64,000 nt of DNA from Paraspadella gotoi (GCA_051294375.1 CM119269.1:20503976-20567975); one strand, 5' to 3'; counted from the stretch's first letter, positions 14,101-29,100 are shown. Notes: generated by a model from the sequence alone, not told the origin. Made by a program: numbers and translations.

Positions 14101-17100
14101 TTCTGCTTCTTGATGGCCTCTATCCATCTACTGGTGGCGGTGGGGGGGGTGCTGTGGGTGGAGGAGTCAAGGTGGGGATAAGAGAATATAATTTCTTATT
14201 TATTACCTAAATATCCTTTTCTATATTTCTAAAACTAATACCTATTCTATAATTTATACCCTTTTATAAAGCTTCTATCTTTATGGGGGGGGAGGTGGGT
14301 GGTTATATTAAATTCATTGTAGATAAATAATTATGATATACATATATCATAATCTATGATATTATAATTATCATATAGACATAAATATAATATCAATTAT
14401 TATATTTTTATAATAATACTTTAATACAAAATTAAATAATAAAAAAAATTAATCCAAATATCTAATATTTTTTCACTCCTTTTTTTTCCAAAAACAAAAA
14501 AAAGCACACAAAAAAAAAAAACAAAACATAACCAAAACTTATTAATACTACTATTTTTTCTCATATCTCTAACGCTTAAAATACAAACATACAATAATCC
14601 TTAATATTCATCTTTATCCTTTAACCTTTACTCTTTACTTCTGTACTCTTATTACTAAATTCCTTACTTCCACCTTTCTTTCCTCTTCCTCCTTTACTCT
14701 AAAACATTTCCTTCCTCCCATTTTTTCCTTTTAATCTACATAATATCTGTATACATCTCAATACTACTCTTCCTTTCTCCTTATGTTATCTAATAAAAAC
14801 CCCTAATCATTATTTCAACAAAATTCATTTACAAATATACTTTCTAAAAATTAAAAAAATTTAAAAAAATACAATTTAATACAAATACACAATCTCATAA
14901 AAAATTAATTAAATAATTAAAATTTAAATAAAATTATTTTCACAGTTAATATATATCTTCAACATTTTATAAACTATAAAATAAATTACATAAATATTAA
15001 TAAACCATCTTAAAACTCAATTTTCATTTTCTTAACTACTATTTTATTAATACTTTATTAAATCCTTCTATTTCTTTCATCTTTCTCTTACATTTCAGTT
15101 ACATCATTTTTTTCCAAACAAACATTCTCATCATAATTTCGGGCCCAAATTTATCCATCCATATAACTACTCTCTACCCACTAACTCCTTCCACTATACC
15201 TTTCAAATTTCACTCAACTCAAACTTCTCCCATTTCTTCCTAAAAATTACTATTTTCATTATCTACTTACTACTTATTTTCTATCCAATTCTACTCACTA
15301 ACGTTTATTCTTTTTACAAAAATATTATCAAATAAATAAAGTGAGCTCTCTTTACATCAATCTAATAATTTATTACCCGCTTATTCTATTTTTTTTTTTT
15401 TTTAAATTCAATTCAACTTTTTTTTTTACAATATTAAAATAAAAATATAATATTTCCTCACTTCTCTCATCCCCCTCTTTTTCACTTTACTTCCCATATA
15501 AATTTAGCCAAATTAATTTTTATATTTTTAAATTTTTTCCTCACTCCTCACTTATTAAAAAAATTAACTATATACAGTATAAAAAACATTTAATCACAAA
15601 TATCGAAATTTCTTATATATATATATATAATATTTAAAAATTAAAACTTATTTCATTTTTATTTATATGTATCAAAAATAGTTTTTTATAATATTAAAAA
15701 AATATTGTTCTATCATTTATTAAAAAAAAAAAACCAAAAAACAAAACAAACAAAAATCTTTATAAAAATAATAAATACTATATAAAAATTCACAAATAAT
15801 TTACTAAAAAAATAACCTAAAAAAGACAAAAACCCTTCCCATAAACAATCTCTTTCAAACAAGAAACTCTCTATCCACCAAATAAGAACCACCCATGCGC
15901 CACACATTATAACAGCAATAGATCATTAGATATACTCAATTCCAATCATCCGACCTAAACTACCAAACAAATAGCAGAAAGCTGTACTTAACCAAATATA
16001 TCTTACAAACTAAATGACACTATGATTATAAAGAAAAAAGATCTGATACAACGAGAAAACTCTGAAACAAAGACAAGCACGTTGAAAAACTAGAAACAAA
16101 CCAAATGCAATCTTAAATAAATCACCAAGAAAAAACAGTAAAAGATAAAGACAAATCAGGGAAAAGAAACACAACAAAGGCACATAAGAAAACAGCGCAA
16201 AATATCAGAAAACACAAAGATGATAACAACCATTAAAAAAAAAGAAAGCCACCCCACCAGGAAAAATCCAAGAGTTCAATAAATAAATCTGGTATTAATG
16301 TGGCTCATAAACTAAAGATGCTTACATCTCGACCAACGCCAATCGCAGCCGATATTAGGCACAGTTCTCAACCGCGCCAACAGAAACTTGCAACAAAGCG
16401 GGAAATATCAATCAGGTAATACTCCCAACCGAATCACACGAACTCAAGTGACACAGGATATCATATACCGGACGCCCCTAGACACCCAGCCAACATGCAA
16501 GAGCACAACCTCCAAACAAAAAACCACAAGCTCAAAACAGAAACGATCTACAAAAAGCATATCAAATAGAAGTTTACATAACCTCACTCGGCTACCTCAC
16601 CTTAAAAGAAAATTTAAGAACTCACAATTATCATATCCAAAGCCCACCAAAAAACAAGACTTCAACATAAGCAAAACTAAGGGATGCGGTGGAGCAAAGC
16701 GCGGAAGAGCGGAAAGAACAGGCCTCCCCTATATACAAAAATAGACGGGTAGGACTACGGGACTCTACCAGGAGGAATGAAACACCGACTTAGAACAGGT
16801 TCATACACAGACCAAAGGACCGGAAAAACCTCACTATAAATCCACGAGCGTCACATAACGACGATAACGCCGAAAAGCAAAGCAAGGGGTTCTGCCTGTC
16901 GTTACGGTATAATTCAGAGAGAAAGACAAAAGAGGAGGACAGAGGCCAACCCCCCAAGAAACGCACAATTAATTAAACATGTACATTCTAACCTCTAAGG
17001 CCAGACAAAACAAGAAGCGGTGGCTCGCTACTCAAAAACGTGACAAATCAATATGCCGGTAGCAGAGACGAAATAGAAAAGGTAACGACAACAGAAAGAG

Positions 17101-20100
17101 ACGACCAAGGTATCGGGCTCTAAGTTTCTCGGAACGCCCTAAGAGGCACAGAATGAGATCTACAGGCCGACGGAAGCAGAAAGCGTGGTGAAAGGACGCG
17201 CGCCGAGAGGGCAGAAAAGAAAGGCCGGAAAAAGACCGTAATGGTAATAACGTGAACATGTTACCAAACTTTTTTTTTTTCAAAGCACAATACGGAGAAT
17301 GCCGAAGTGAAATTGGTTCAACCGAGTATGCCGGCAACAACAGTGGATCGAGGCATAGTCGTCCACGTGCGTATAATGCCAGCAGAGACTGCGAAGCAGT
17401 CGTGCGAATGGTGTTCATTACTAGATTATACGCTAACGATGGACGTGCAATGAAGGATCGATGGCGCGGAAGCGCGAGACAAGAAAATAAGAAGAAAAAC
17501 GGCTGATGGAAAAGAAGTATGCGCGTGAGCGTCAGAGAGTGAGAGTGCACCATCGCGCGCTCGGTGGCGCCAGCATGCGTTCCGAGCAAATAGAAATGGC
17601 CGAAATGCGAATGCGATACAGAGAGAGGCAAAGGGAAAGACCCCGGGTGTAAACGTATTACATACTGCCGCGCTCAGTGCCGTCTAAAGAGCCGGTTCTG
17701 GCGCCCCATCCGCCGTCGAGGCGGACAGTGTGTTAAAAAAGGAGAATTCGGAAAAGCTACATACGACCGATTACGGAGTTACCATTGTCCTTGTCAAAAT
17801 ATTCACCAAAAACAATTGGTCCAGGTCCTAGGATCGCAGATAACTGGCATATGCGACGACAATCAACTGACGGTCTGTCTGCTGCCGCCCAAAGGACATA
17901 AACCGCGCGTCTGCGATAAGACGCCACGGGCCGTTTCGCGTGGCGAACCAGGTCACGGCGGACTGCTCCCCAAACATGGAACAGGCGCAGAAGAAAGCGA
18001 GTAAGGCGCGCCAAAATGGACACTGTGAGAAAATAGACGAAATAGGAAAGCCCCAGGCAAGGCAACGGGGAAAGATAAGTGGGGGGACGGAAGCGTGAAA
18101 TAGGAAGAAGAAACAAGTACCAAAAAAAGTGGAAAAGTGAAGGTTGAAAACCAGGCCTCATGAAAGCTAAAAAGAAAGAAAAAGGAGTCAGGACTCATAA
18201 GCCGTTCAATAATGGGGACCTTTAACAAGTGGGACATCCTCTATATAAAAAAAATATATACCAGACCAAAAAAGCACAACTCGCATATCTTTATCAGTGA
18301 TTGTTGGTGTAAGTACAGGGTCATACCTCCACAATATAAGGCGAAAAAGGGAAGATAAACCGAGCGAACTGGAAAGCGCATAAAAAGCGATGTATAAAAG
18401 ATACAATATGTGTGAATAATAAAAAATGGAAACCATTATCAGTTTTATCAATAGATGTGTCATACAATTGCGGCACCAGTTTCGTTTAGCAAGACGTACT
18501 TGAAAGTGTAAATATTCAATTGTCATGTAAGTCGTTTTAACTCAGGCCTCCTCATCCCGTTTATCCATTATCTATTTAGAATATGGCATTGTGTATGCAA
18601 ACCGGCCTGCCTAAATTCCTGTCGCGAGAAGGCACTGACCGAAATGGCCATCTCGAGATAGCACCTGAGCAATAGCACGGACATCGACGCTCGTACCCGA
18701 ACCCCTTTCCCGGCCCGTCCCAAAAGGCGCAGCTCTAGCGGAAGGTTTGCCGCTAAGTGCCTGCAACCTTCTCCTCAGTCAACCCGCACTTTTTATTAGT
18801 GCGAACTCCTTGTCCTAGAGTTGCTTCTTTCTACGCGCGAATGCGTACAACTCGCCGCCGGGAACGCCGAACGGTATTTAGGCCATTTTCATTAAGTCCT
18901 TCCCTTTGGTGGTCCCACAATAATATGCTCCGCACGCAGATGAACAAGTATACGTTGTTGCTCGTATTTCCACGATCACCAGTTCTCGTGGACGTCGGCA
19001 AGCCCCGGAAGTGCGAACACCGGGGGCGCCAAAGGCAGCGAAAGGTGAACGTAGACCTTAGATGAGCGCACAATACTAAAGATCTCCAATATCGCAGGCC
19101 TTTATTAGCTTATGCCCACATAACGAAGGAACGCCGGAAGATACCAAGCCGGACGGGGGGTGGCGCCGGGGCATGGGCCATCCGCTCGAATATATGACTC
19201 CGTCTGACAGGCAGTGACACTCTAATAAGGGCACGATGCTACTGCAAAAGGGCTTTTATGTACTTGTTCGTCGCTAGGCTCTTGTTTACCCGCGACCCAA
19301 AAGTGATGCAACTGCTCTTGCCACTTCGAGCAATTACATCGTCACGTCGTGTGTCCTCAAGGTTCTCCGGAGCATTAATAAACGTAAGCGGATTATAATA
19401 AAAATATAAATTAAATTAATAGATTGGAGAAGGGTCCGTCTCCGGGACAAGCAGCGTAAAGCGGAAAAGTGCTATGATTAATAATAATGATGACAAGATA
19501 ATATAGTCAGAGTTGGAAAATCAAAAAATTCATGTAGATATTAAAATAACATATATAATGAGAATACCCTTAGAAAATACCTCAAAATCGCTTCATAGTG
19601 CCTGTCTAGATTATTGCGTGGTTCGGAATATTACGGCGCGTCGTTATCTGCTCTTGCGGGTTCAAGTCGGCCTCACTCGCCACGCGGATTATGTGCCATC
19701 TCTAGTTCAAGGCAACAACGTAAGTTGGAGCGGCGCGGCAGATCTCAACCTTCCACATCCATCGGCCTACGGTTATGTTCGTGCTCGTCAACCGCGCAGC
19801 GCAGCACACGGCGGCCAACTGAGCGTGCGGAGAACCGTAATTAGACCGTCCCGACAATCACAAGACACGGAACCGACGATATATGACACCGCTGGACAAT
19901 ACAGCCACACTGGATGGCCCGTGCCCAGGTTCATCCCCACCGACCTTTTACGGAAATATGCCTGACTTAGAGCGCAGGACCACGAACATAAGGTCGATAG
20001 CGTCCTTGTGGGCGCAAAACAACCCTGCGTTGCGAAGTTTATCTGCTTGCGGGTGCTTCTCGTGTCGCACCCAACGGGCTCACACGCGTCGAAAAGCTGT

Positions 20101-23100
20101 TGATGTCACCAGCACTCGTACTAGGGCGCGTGGTGTCCGTCCCGGGAGGGTCTTGCGGGGCAAAAAAAGGTGCGTGAAAAAAAATAGCGCACGCCACAAG
20201 AAAAATCTAAAGCATTTCGGACCCAAGTTATTGAGAACAGTACCGACTAAAATTACTTCACACTAGATGAAAACTGCTCATGATCACTCGCTTCTTGCGC
20301 GTGCCTTGTGAACCGCGTCAGAATGCAAGTCACCACTGACGCTCTAGATGGCGATTACACAAATAATAAATATATCTGAAAATAGAGACGATAAAAGACA
20401 TGACCCGAAAAAAAGACGGGTATTAACAAAACTTGACTCGGATTAGAGCCCACACTAGAAAAAAGTATTAGCCCGTAACGCGGGAACAAGCTTATATGTG
20501 GCGCGCAGTGTCGCTGCAGGTCAACACAAGGGAGTAATAACGCCTCGACAACGAGATGAAAGTACCCATAACAAAGGGGCTAGCGGAGTAAAAGATACTA
20601 CATCCACGTGCAACTATGGAGAAAGGTCGAGCGTGAGTTGCGGACGACGCCGTACGTCAATCAACCCTCAGTGGGGCGTGAAAAAATCGAATATACACTC
20701 TAAGAAGCGTATCAATGAAAAGAGCAGAGACCAAGATTGAGACTAATATATCCTTACGAACCGTGCGTAGCAAGCCAACAGGGAAAGGACGCCTGCAGTC
20801 TTCCGCGTAAACCCAATACCTCTCAAGCTCTCTGTTAGCGCCGGATAATCTACCCAGGAAGGGAGCGTGTGGAGAGAAGAGACAGCAGCACGAGCCAACG
20901 ACAGCTCTGCAACGATGACAAGACCAAGAGACGTCCCGGGGGCTAGCGACGAGGGGAAGCGCAAAAAGAGAAGTAGACAACAATCACCGTCAACCAGCAC
21001 AATAATGAAACCAGATACGGACTGCCAAGTGATCATATATGATTCACGAGGGTATACTCCGCTCGCCGTCCATCTATAGGTGTGCGTCGCGTTAGAAACA
21101 TGTGGCGTCGCCCATCACGAGCGGATTGTGCTGCAGGTTATGAGCTGCCACAACACACCTAGGTCTCAAGTCGCGGGTAGCGGATGCCGAGCTTGGACGA
21201 ACGGGTACAGTGGTTTCCTCGAGACAGACGACACCTGATAAGTCGGCTGCTTTATTTATACAGACTAAACAGCGCGGCAGAGGAAAGAGAAAAGGTAAAC
21301 AAGGATCTCCAAATCCGGTGCGTCGATGGTCACGGTATTTATTATTATATAACTTTCAATCCTTTGGTCACGTAGAGAGGAGCCTGTCGGTCGGAGTGCT
21401 CATATAAACGCTCTAAAATCACTCGAAGGAAAAGCCATGAATCGCACATAGTAGCACCCTCTCAGGGCAGGAAGCTGGGCGGCAGCGCAGTGCCGAAAGA
21501 AAACGGAACGGGATTAATGCACCGCTGGATGAAGATTGCAGCAGAAAAAGCCCGTAGAGAAAAGAGTAGCGGTAAATGAACCCAGAAACAACACGGACGT
21601 CTTAAAAACAAAAAGAGTTTCGAACATAAGAGTCCAAAGTCCGAACCCGAGATAACGGATCGAGAAAGGACCCAGAGAGACGCTCACGACGCATTAGCGA
21701 AACGCCCGAGAAAAATCGCAGGAGAGACCGGCCTGGTCAGTGCAAACGAACGCCGAACGCCTCACTTGCAAGTACGCGAAAAACTGAGGGCAACCAAAAA
21801 TGGCAGAGTAGAGAGATTTATAGGGAGCGTAGTTAATTATCGAATGAGCAACAGTAGTAATCGGCAACACCTGGGTCTCGTTGATGAACTAGCAATTCGA
21901 ACACCGTGTTGCGATTCTTTTACATGCGGTAGGTTCGTCTTGGTAGTGAGAAAATTGATCTCATGAGGGGAGGAGTTGATTAAGCAATGAGAGTTGAGCT
22001 GAGGGGGACGTAAAACAGTCAAACCGGTGCATCACGGCCGTGCCGCGCAGGAGCAACGTCAAGCAGCGTCCAAATCCCGAGCCCGTGTGCCCAGTAAGGG
22101 GGAGACGAGCGCTTAACCCGCCTGTTAACACGGGGGACAGCCGGAGCGAGCGCGGGGGCGAAGAGGTGAACGGGGCTCCACAACGCAGAACAAGGTAGGT
22201 TGCGCTGCAGGGGAAGATGGCGGAAAAGACGGAGTAAAAGATTAAGAAGCTAGGGAAGGGTGGGAAAAAAGGAGTGACGGTGAACGGTGCGCTGGAAGAT
22301 GGAAAAAAAGCGAATGTATGGTCAGACAATAGGCAAAAAGTGAAACGAGGAACGCGTAGAACGGAATGAGACTGATTAAACAAGACCGCACTGGAAAAGC
22401 GAGTAGGCTGCCTTACATAGGCACGCCCAAGGCCAGCCCTCCCGTCTAGGAAAATGCATGTCCTCCTCCGGCCCTTGAACAGTACCAGTCACCAGTCAAC
22501 CTGACACGCTCGTTCCGACACCCTCCCGTCCCAAATGAGTAAAACGCTCTCTCGTCCGAGCATCATGTTCGCGGCCCTCGTACAAGACTTGAACGGATAA
22601 AAGCAAAATGTAACTAAGCATAAAACAAGTGCGATCTCGGAATGACGTCACGAGGTGCGCATCACACGACCGTCCGCGAAGCGTTGTCGCACGCTGTCGG
22701 CTACAGACTCGCCTCCTCGGTACCCTGGAGCCACGGGCGGGTGACGGTTCCTTGCCGCGAAACAAACATGCGACAAGCGAACTTAAACGAGCGGAAAAGG
22801 GTGCGTGGGCGAAAAACTGAAACGTGCTGCAGCGTGCGAGTCTCTCTCTCTTCTCTCACTCCGTAGCCTCTGGGGAGCAGAGAACTATATTCTCTTTGAC
22901 AGTGTCCGGTGCATCGGTGCGAGAAAGAGTGGAACAACAAACCCAAGAGGGGCCAACGAGCCAAACGCCAAAGCGAGCCAGTCCAAACGCCAATGCCGTA
23001 TAAGGAGCGATCAATAGCCCTGGGGCAAGGCACACCAATATTAGGAAACGGGATATCTCGAGACGACAAAACAATGAAAAGAGATAAGCAGCTGAGCCTA

Positions 23101-26100
23101 AGTGTGAGAAAGAAGTTGACCGAGGTGCGCAACTGGCACAAGCACGCGTCAAAATGAATACAAAAATGCTCCAAAAAAAGTAGAAAGAAGGCGCGATAAG
23201 TAGGAGCCAAACCGGATGATTCAGAATAAAAATTAAAGAAACGACGAAAACGGAAGATAACGAACCACTAGTACCAGAGCAACAATTAATATAGCTTTTT
23301 TTCTTTCTGGAGGTTTCTTCTGTGGTGCCATTACGTGTACGTGTAAACTAACAGCGTCGTTCCGAACAGGCAAACAGTGTTCAATTTATGGAGACATAAG
23401 GTGCGTACACCGTGAACGACTCCAAACTTCTTTACGCAAAATATATAAAAAACAAATAAATTATCACGAGGGCTGTCAGTTTTAGTTCTGTGGTACGTAA
23501 CTCAATGGACATATGGTACAATCAAATGACTTGCAGGGTTGGCGTGCGAAAAAATATATATATAACAAACAGGACTTGGAAATTGAAAGAAAGTTCCATA
23601 GTACCACTGGGGATAGGCAACTGAAGCCATTGCAGAATCATGTCACGATAAACTGCCAACACCGGTGAAAGCTTAGCGAATATAAAAGGGAAGAGGAACG
23701 GATTTCACGAAAAAAAAGGTGGTAGTGCAGAGAACTCATAACCCCATATGGCAAACAAGATGCAATAAGCAGCAAGCGAAGAATGAATGGGAAGATACAA
23801 ACTCAACTGGGGATAGAAGCAAATGCACCTCGAACCGAAGGTTCACCAAAGACTTTTTAACCGTAACACGCGTGGCCGGCAGCGATGGGGTAAGATAGTG
23901 AGATCGAGAACAGGTGCAAGAAGGATGAAAAGAACCATAAACAAAAAAATACGTGGACTAAAAAACGGCACCTACAAATGTGGTAAATGCTGCGGCTACC
24001 ACAAGGGATACGAAAAGGAAAAACAGTGCCCCGCCACAGACTACCAAGTGAATCCGGGTAAAAGAAACCTGCCGCCAAAGGACATAATAGCAAGTTAATC
24101 GTACATGTAGCAAGCAAAGCGGTAAACAGCATGAGAGAAGAAAAGAAATACACTGCTTCTGTATGTACCATATGGCCTTCAGCTGAGAGTCGTGGGTTAT
24201 TTTGGCGAAGTTACATACCGAACAATCTATGCTCAAGGATGCGGACAGCAGCAGCAGAGAGCGCCGAAAACAAAATAGGTGGGAAAAGTTGTCAAACGAA
24301 ACTGGGGAAACGAGAGACAACACAGCGCAGCCCGGGAGACAACTAACCAGAAAAAAGGATGACGGGATCTGACAAGAGAAAGGAAAAGGGGGGGTGATAT
24401 AATTTATCGAGTGTGAGGTGAGGTGGAAACATTAATCTGAGGGAAGTGATAAAAACAAAGTGGGATCATTTTGTATAAACAAGGTGGAAAGTTCTGAAGG
24501 ACTTACGAAAGAAAAATGAAAAAAGCCAAAGCATGTGAAGGGAAAAGGACCATTACAACGAGGCTCGGAGTTAACAAGCCGGAAATGGAAAAGCAGACCT
24601 TTAAAGCGCCATGACAAATCATACAAGTGAGGCAAAGATAAAGAGAGAAAGACCTACTCAGTGAGCTATGAAAACAGAGAAGCCATGGGCCCAAGCACTT
24701 TGTGGCTAATTCATCCTCATTTTGTACTTGTGACTCAGTAAAGCAAGTATGTTGTCCATCAGACTAAAAAAGAAAGTTATCTAGCGCATTCTTGAGCAGG
24801 AGCCGTTCAGTATGGCCTGAATTAAAAAAAGAACAGACCTGTTGAGAATTCTTCGGTTAACGTAAAACATGAGTTGTTACACCACTTAGAGGTCATTTTG
24901 GTGGAAAAAAAAAGAATACGAAAGGAAAAGTGTAAACAGACCCTAAGTAGTACAGCTTAAGGTGAGACTATATCGAAAAGATAGAGAAGGAGGCGCACGA
25001 AGAACGACAGCGGGGAGCGCTGGGGAGTAGTCAAAGGAATGGGGACAAGGGGTGCGTTAGCCAAAGCAGAAGTGCCGGAGCATCGTTGAAGTTAAAAATG
25101 GATCGCAGGGGAAGAAATAAGAAGGCTCGAAGCGGTACAGAAGTGGGAATGCGATTAAGACAAAAATAACCAGCATGATGAAAAAGAAGTCACATGTAGA
25201 AAAACGCTGTGAAATGTCCTGGCTAGATATATATATATACGGAAAAAAAGGGTGAGAAAGTGAAAAAGTCTTGACTAACAGATTAACGGCCGAAATATAT
25301 GATGACGTGTTAGGAGAGAGGGGAAACGGGCACCGGAGTGGACAAAAAGGAGGCTCGAACACTGTGATGTGAGAGATAACTTATACAGTATTGACATAGG
25401 CAAACAAAGAACGGAATGTTGGGACGACGTTACGGATTATACTAAATCAGCGTAGCCCATGTGCAGGAATTGACGTGTTCAAATGACGTTTACTTATGGG
25501 CGCGTAAATAGCAAGTGTGACACCATGTAGCGAAGTAAAAAAAGCTGTTATGAAAAACTGGGGCTACAGCCATACAGATATGACTAGAGCTATGTGTAAC
25601 TTAAAGCTATACCGCGATGAAAGCGAGCAAGGGTGGGTTTCTAGGATCGGGAGATACGGTAGCCGCCTGGGTGAGTTACGAATAGCAGAATGGCATGAGC
25701 TAAGACACTTAGAAGTGCGGGCCAAACCACCCGAGACGGGCGAAGTCAAAAAGATGTGGAATAAGTAAATGGGGAACAAAACCGAGGAAAGAGGTGGGAA
25801 GTTCGACTGGTGTGGGAATTCCAGACGGGCGTTAGCATTGGCGCAGCCGAGACTCAACCACAAAAGGAACGGTGCCAGAGATGAGGAAGCCAAAAACACA
25901 AGAAGCAATTAAACTGGAAAATGAAAAGGGGAAAACGATGACGATTGTGCGTAAATGATGCGGAGTTGCAGAGATGCGAAAACGATAAGACACCCCCTGG
26001 GCAAATGCAGGAAAACATACCGTATAATGCCAGCTTATCGGGCCTCAAAAAGGCGCGCAAAGCGAGTGGTGTCCGCCGTGTGCCAACGAGCAGTTGAAAA

Positions 26101-29100
26101 CATAAACCATGCCGACGTCGCAGAAGAGGGGGGTTTCAAATCGGTAGTGTCGCTCGCCATGGGCCTGTTGTCACGGCGGAAACGTTGTCAGATGGCGAAA
26201 AGTGAAGAGAGAGGCGGAGATCATTGGGTAAAGTGCGAAGGAGGGAAAAGCGGAAGCGACTGAATGTAGCGGGAGCCGTAGTGGCTATGCGGTGGAACAA
26301 GGGGCTAGGTCCCGAGTATGCGGCAAAGCTGAGAAATGTCAAAGCCAGATAGCGGGTCAACGGAAAAGACATGGTAAGCTGGAGCCATCACAAAAACAGT
26401 ACAATGAGAAGGGGGGGTGTGGGCGTGTAAATTCTGGATTAGACAAGAAAGTAAAAAAAATGGATGAAACGACGAACAATGCTGGATGGGAAACTAAAAG
26501 GGGTAGTGCGCGCGAGGAGGCTAGAGGATAAAACCGTATTACTTGAAATTGCAGGCGCGTGTTCAAGAACAGAACATTAAGGAAGGGCACCTAGGAGTAA
26601 AAGATCGCGTGAAAAAAAGGACGAACTGGAAGAAGAGTTTTTGGAAGTCTGCAGTTGAAGTGGGGAAGTCCTTCGGCCGGGCAGGGGATGATTCTAGCAC
26701 CAAACGCCTGATTAATAAAAAGGCAGGCAATAGGTGCATCGGACTATGCGGAATATTCAGTTGGGGCTGGCTGTCGGACGTAAAATAGATACTGATAGGA
26801 AAGTACGAAGTATGACGTAGACCTTAGAATAAGAGGATACGTGTACTATTGTGATTTCATACTATATAAGAGAGAGTAATGAGTATAAATATATGATAGA
26901 ACAGAAGCTCAACAAATCTGTCGGTAGGGCGAAAAAAATGGGGAACGGACGAGGCAAGGCCGCAACCAACGAACTCCACACTTGGGACACAGATAGCTGG
27001 TTGATTACGTCCTAATTAAGCGTCAGTGTGGCCAAGAAAAGATTTACGTTTGATGGTGGGCGGAAGACAAATTGTTATAAGAAGAAAGGGTTAAGATGTG
27101 TCTGAGACTGACACTGGAGCGGAGTGGTGATCGCCGACAGATTGGATAAAAAACATAAAAAGGCACAGTGTCAGCTCTCTTCAGGAAGCGGCAGCCACGC
27201 AAAAAACGATTTGATGGTAAAAACACATTACGTTGTCGAGACTGTGCTGCGTCCTCGTGTAGGTTGCGATGTCTTCTCGCAAACGTGGCGCAAACGTATA
27301 AATAACGAGAAAACAACGAAATATGAGGCGGGAAGGAAAGGAAGCAGGGTAGGGGAATGCCAACAGGAATGGGAAGAACAAAAACGCTCTGTCGAAGCGG
27401 AGAGCGTGAGAGGCGATCTATGTCACACAAAAGACTCAGCGGTCTTTTGAGGATCAGGTTGGCAGGGGCGTAGGGTGAAATGGCTTATGTGGTGCAGTTA
27501 ACTGAATGTTCTGAAGCGTTCTGGAGTGAAGGAATAAAAATTAAGGGACTTCAATATTCATCTTCGATATCGCGGGGGCTGGAGAGAGAAGTACGGACCG
27601 TGCCTAATAAACCGAACAGCATAATAAGCGCGCGGCGAAGGAAAAAGTAAGCCAAAAGGGTAGATAATATATGTCTCGCAAAATGGCTTGTACTTCTTAT
27701 TTCATTCTCTGTCTAGCACTTCTCACTTCTTTCATTTAAGGTAATACAAACTGAATACTTGTGTCTGGTTCAGATCATTTAAGTTCGACGTGATTTGTAT
27801 ATTATTCTCATTTAATATCTTCGATCTAGTATTTTACTTACTTTTTGATCCTCTGATTATCTCATATTAGTTATATATAACAAATATTGTCTCGAATTAA
27901 TATAATAATAAATACGCGACGAATACAAAATGAAGTTTTTTCTTAATTTTATTCTTCCTGGACCAGAGAAAAATGAACAAAAAACTAATTATCAATATGC
28001 TTCCTGAGATATATCAGCACATAACTTCCGCTTTCATTCTGTGTCTCTTTCCGAGAAAGTTGTTTCGCCTCTTTTCCTTGCCAGACTTTATACAGATCAA
28101 TCTCAAATGTTCTTTTTTCATGAACGTACGTAAAAGGACGTGAGAAAAAAAAACTGCTAATTAAGCAGACTACAACAGTATCGAAGAAGGAGAAGAGAAA
28201 GAAAAGTAAATGTAAGCAGAAGAGACGAAAAAAGAACAAAAAGACCGTAATTGTGGTCGATTACGAGGGGCAGACAAAAAGCAAATATGTTTTTTAATTT
28301 ATATTATTTATAATTGGATTAGATAATTGTTAGAAAAGATAATTTATAAAAGAAAAGCATATTTATAACGTAGCAATCAACGGGTTATTATACTAAATAT
28401 AGAGTAGGTGGAGTGATGAAAATTGAGCAATTTAACATAATTTTTTGCCTTTATATGCGTCTATTATGATTAAATATATTAGTATATTGTATTCTTTCGA
28501 ATGATGCTGAACTTGTAGGTAATTTTGTAGTCTTCTGTCTGCTCNNNNNNNNNNNNNNNNNNNNNNNNNCATTAATTCCATTTAATGCAGTTATTGTGGA
28601 TATGGAATTGGAGAGAAAACAACCTGGAGATAATGTTGACAGTCTATTATTGTTAATGATGAGAATAATCTTGATTCAAAATATTATTGTAATATAATTA
28701 ACTATAGCAATCAATAATTCGTACCAATTAAATATCATTTTTTTAAAGTTCTTTAATATAATTAATTTACCGTGAGTTAAAAAAAAAGCTTCACGAAAAA
28801 TGTTCCCACCCGCACTGTAGGAGTCCTACCTCGACCACCTGAAATTCGTTCCCAACCAAAACGAAGACTTCGCCAAACTCGTGGCCGCCTTCCACCGCCA
28901 GCACGCCGGTCAAACGCCGGCGGAGTCGGAGTTCAACTACCTGGTCATCGGGAAGCAGTTGGAACTGTACGGCATCGATCTGCACAACGCGAAGATCAGG
29001 GATTCCACCAACAAGGACATCCAGGTGGGCCTCGGGTGGATAGGGNNNNNNNNNNNNNNNNNNNNNNNNNNNNNNNNNNNNNNNNNNNNNNNNNNNNNNN

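Noticed and set aside
16000-27000. A bacterial or viral insertion
   Set aside because: No long dense open frames, ribosome-binding sites, gene order or recognisable viral or bacterial protein segments.
16388-27450. Dozens of 60-200 codon open frames in the structureless tract
   Set aside because: Number and length are what near-random sequence gives; none contains a recognisable domain, and frames overlap on both strands without preference.
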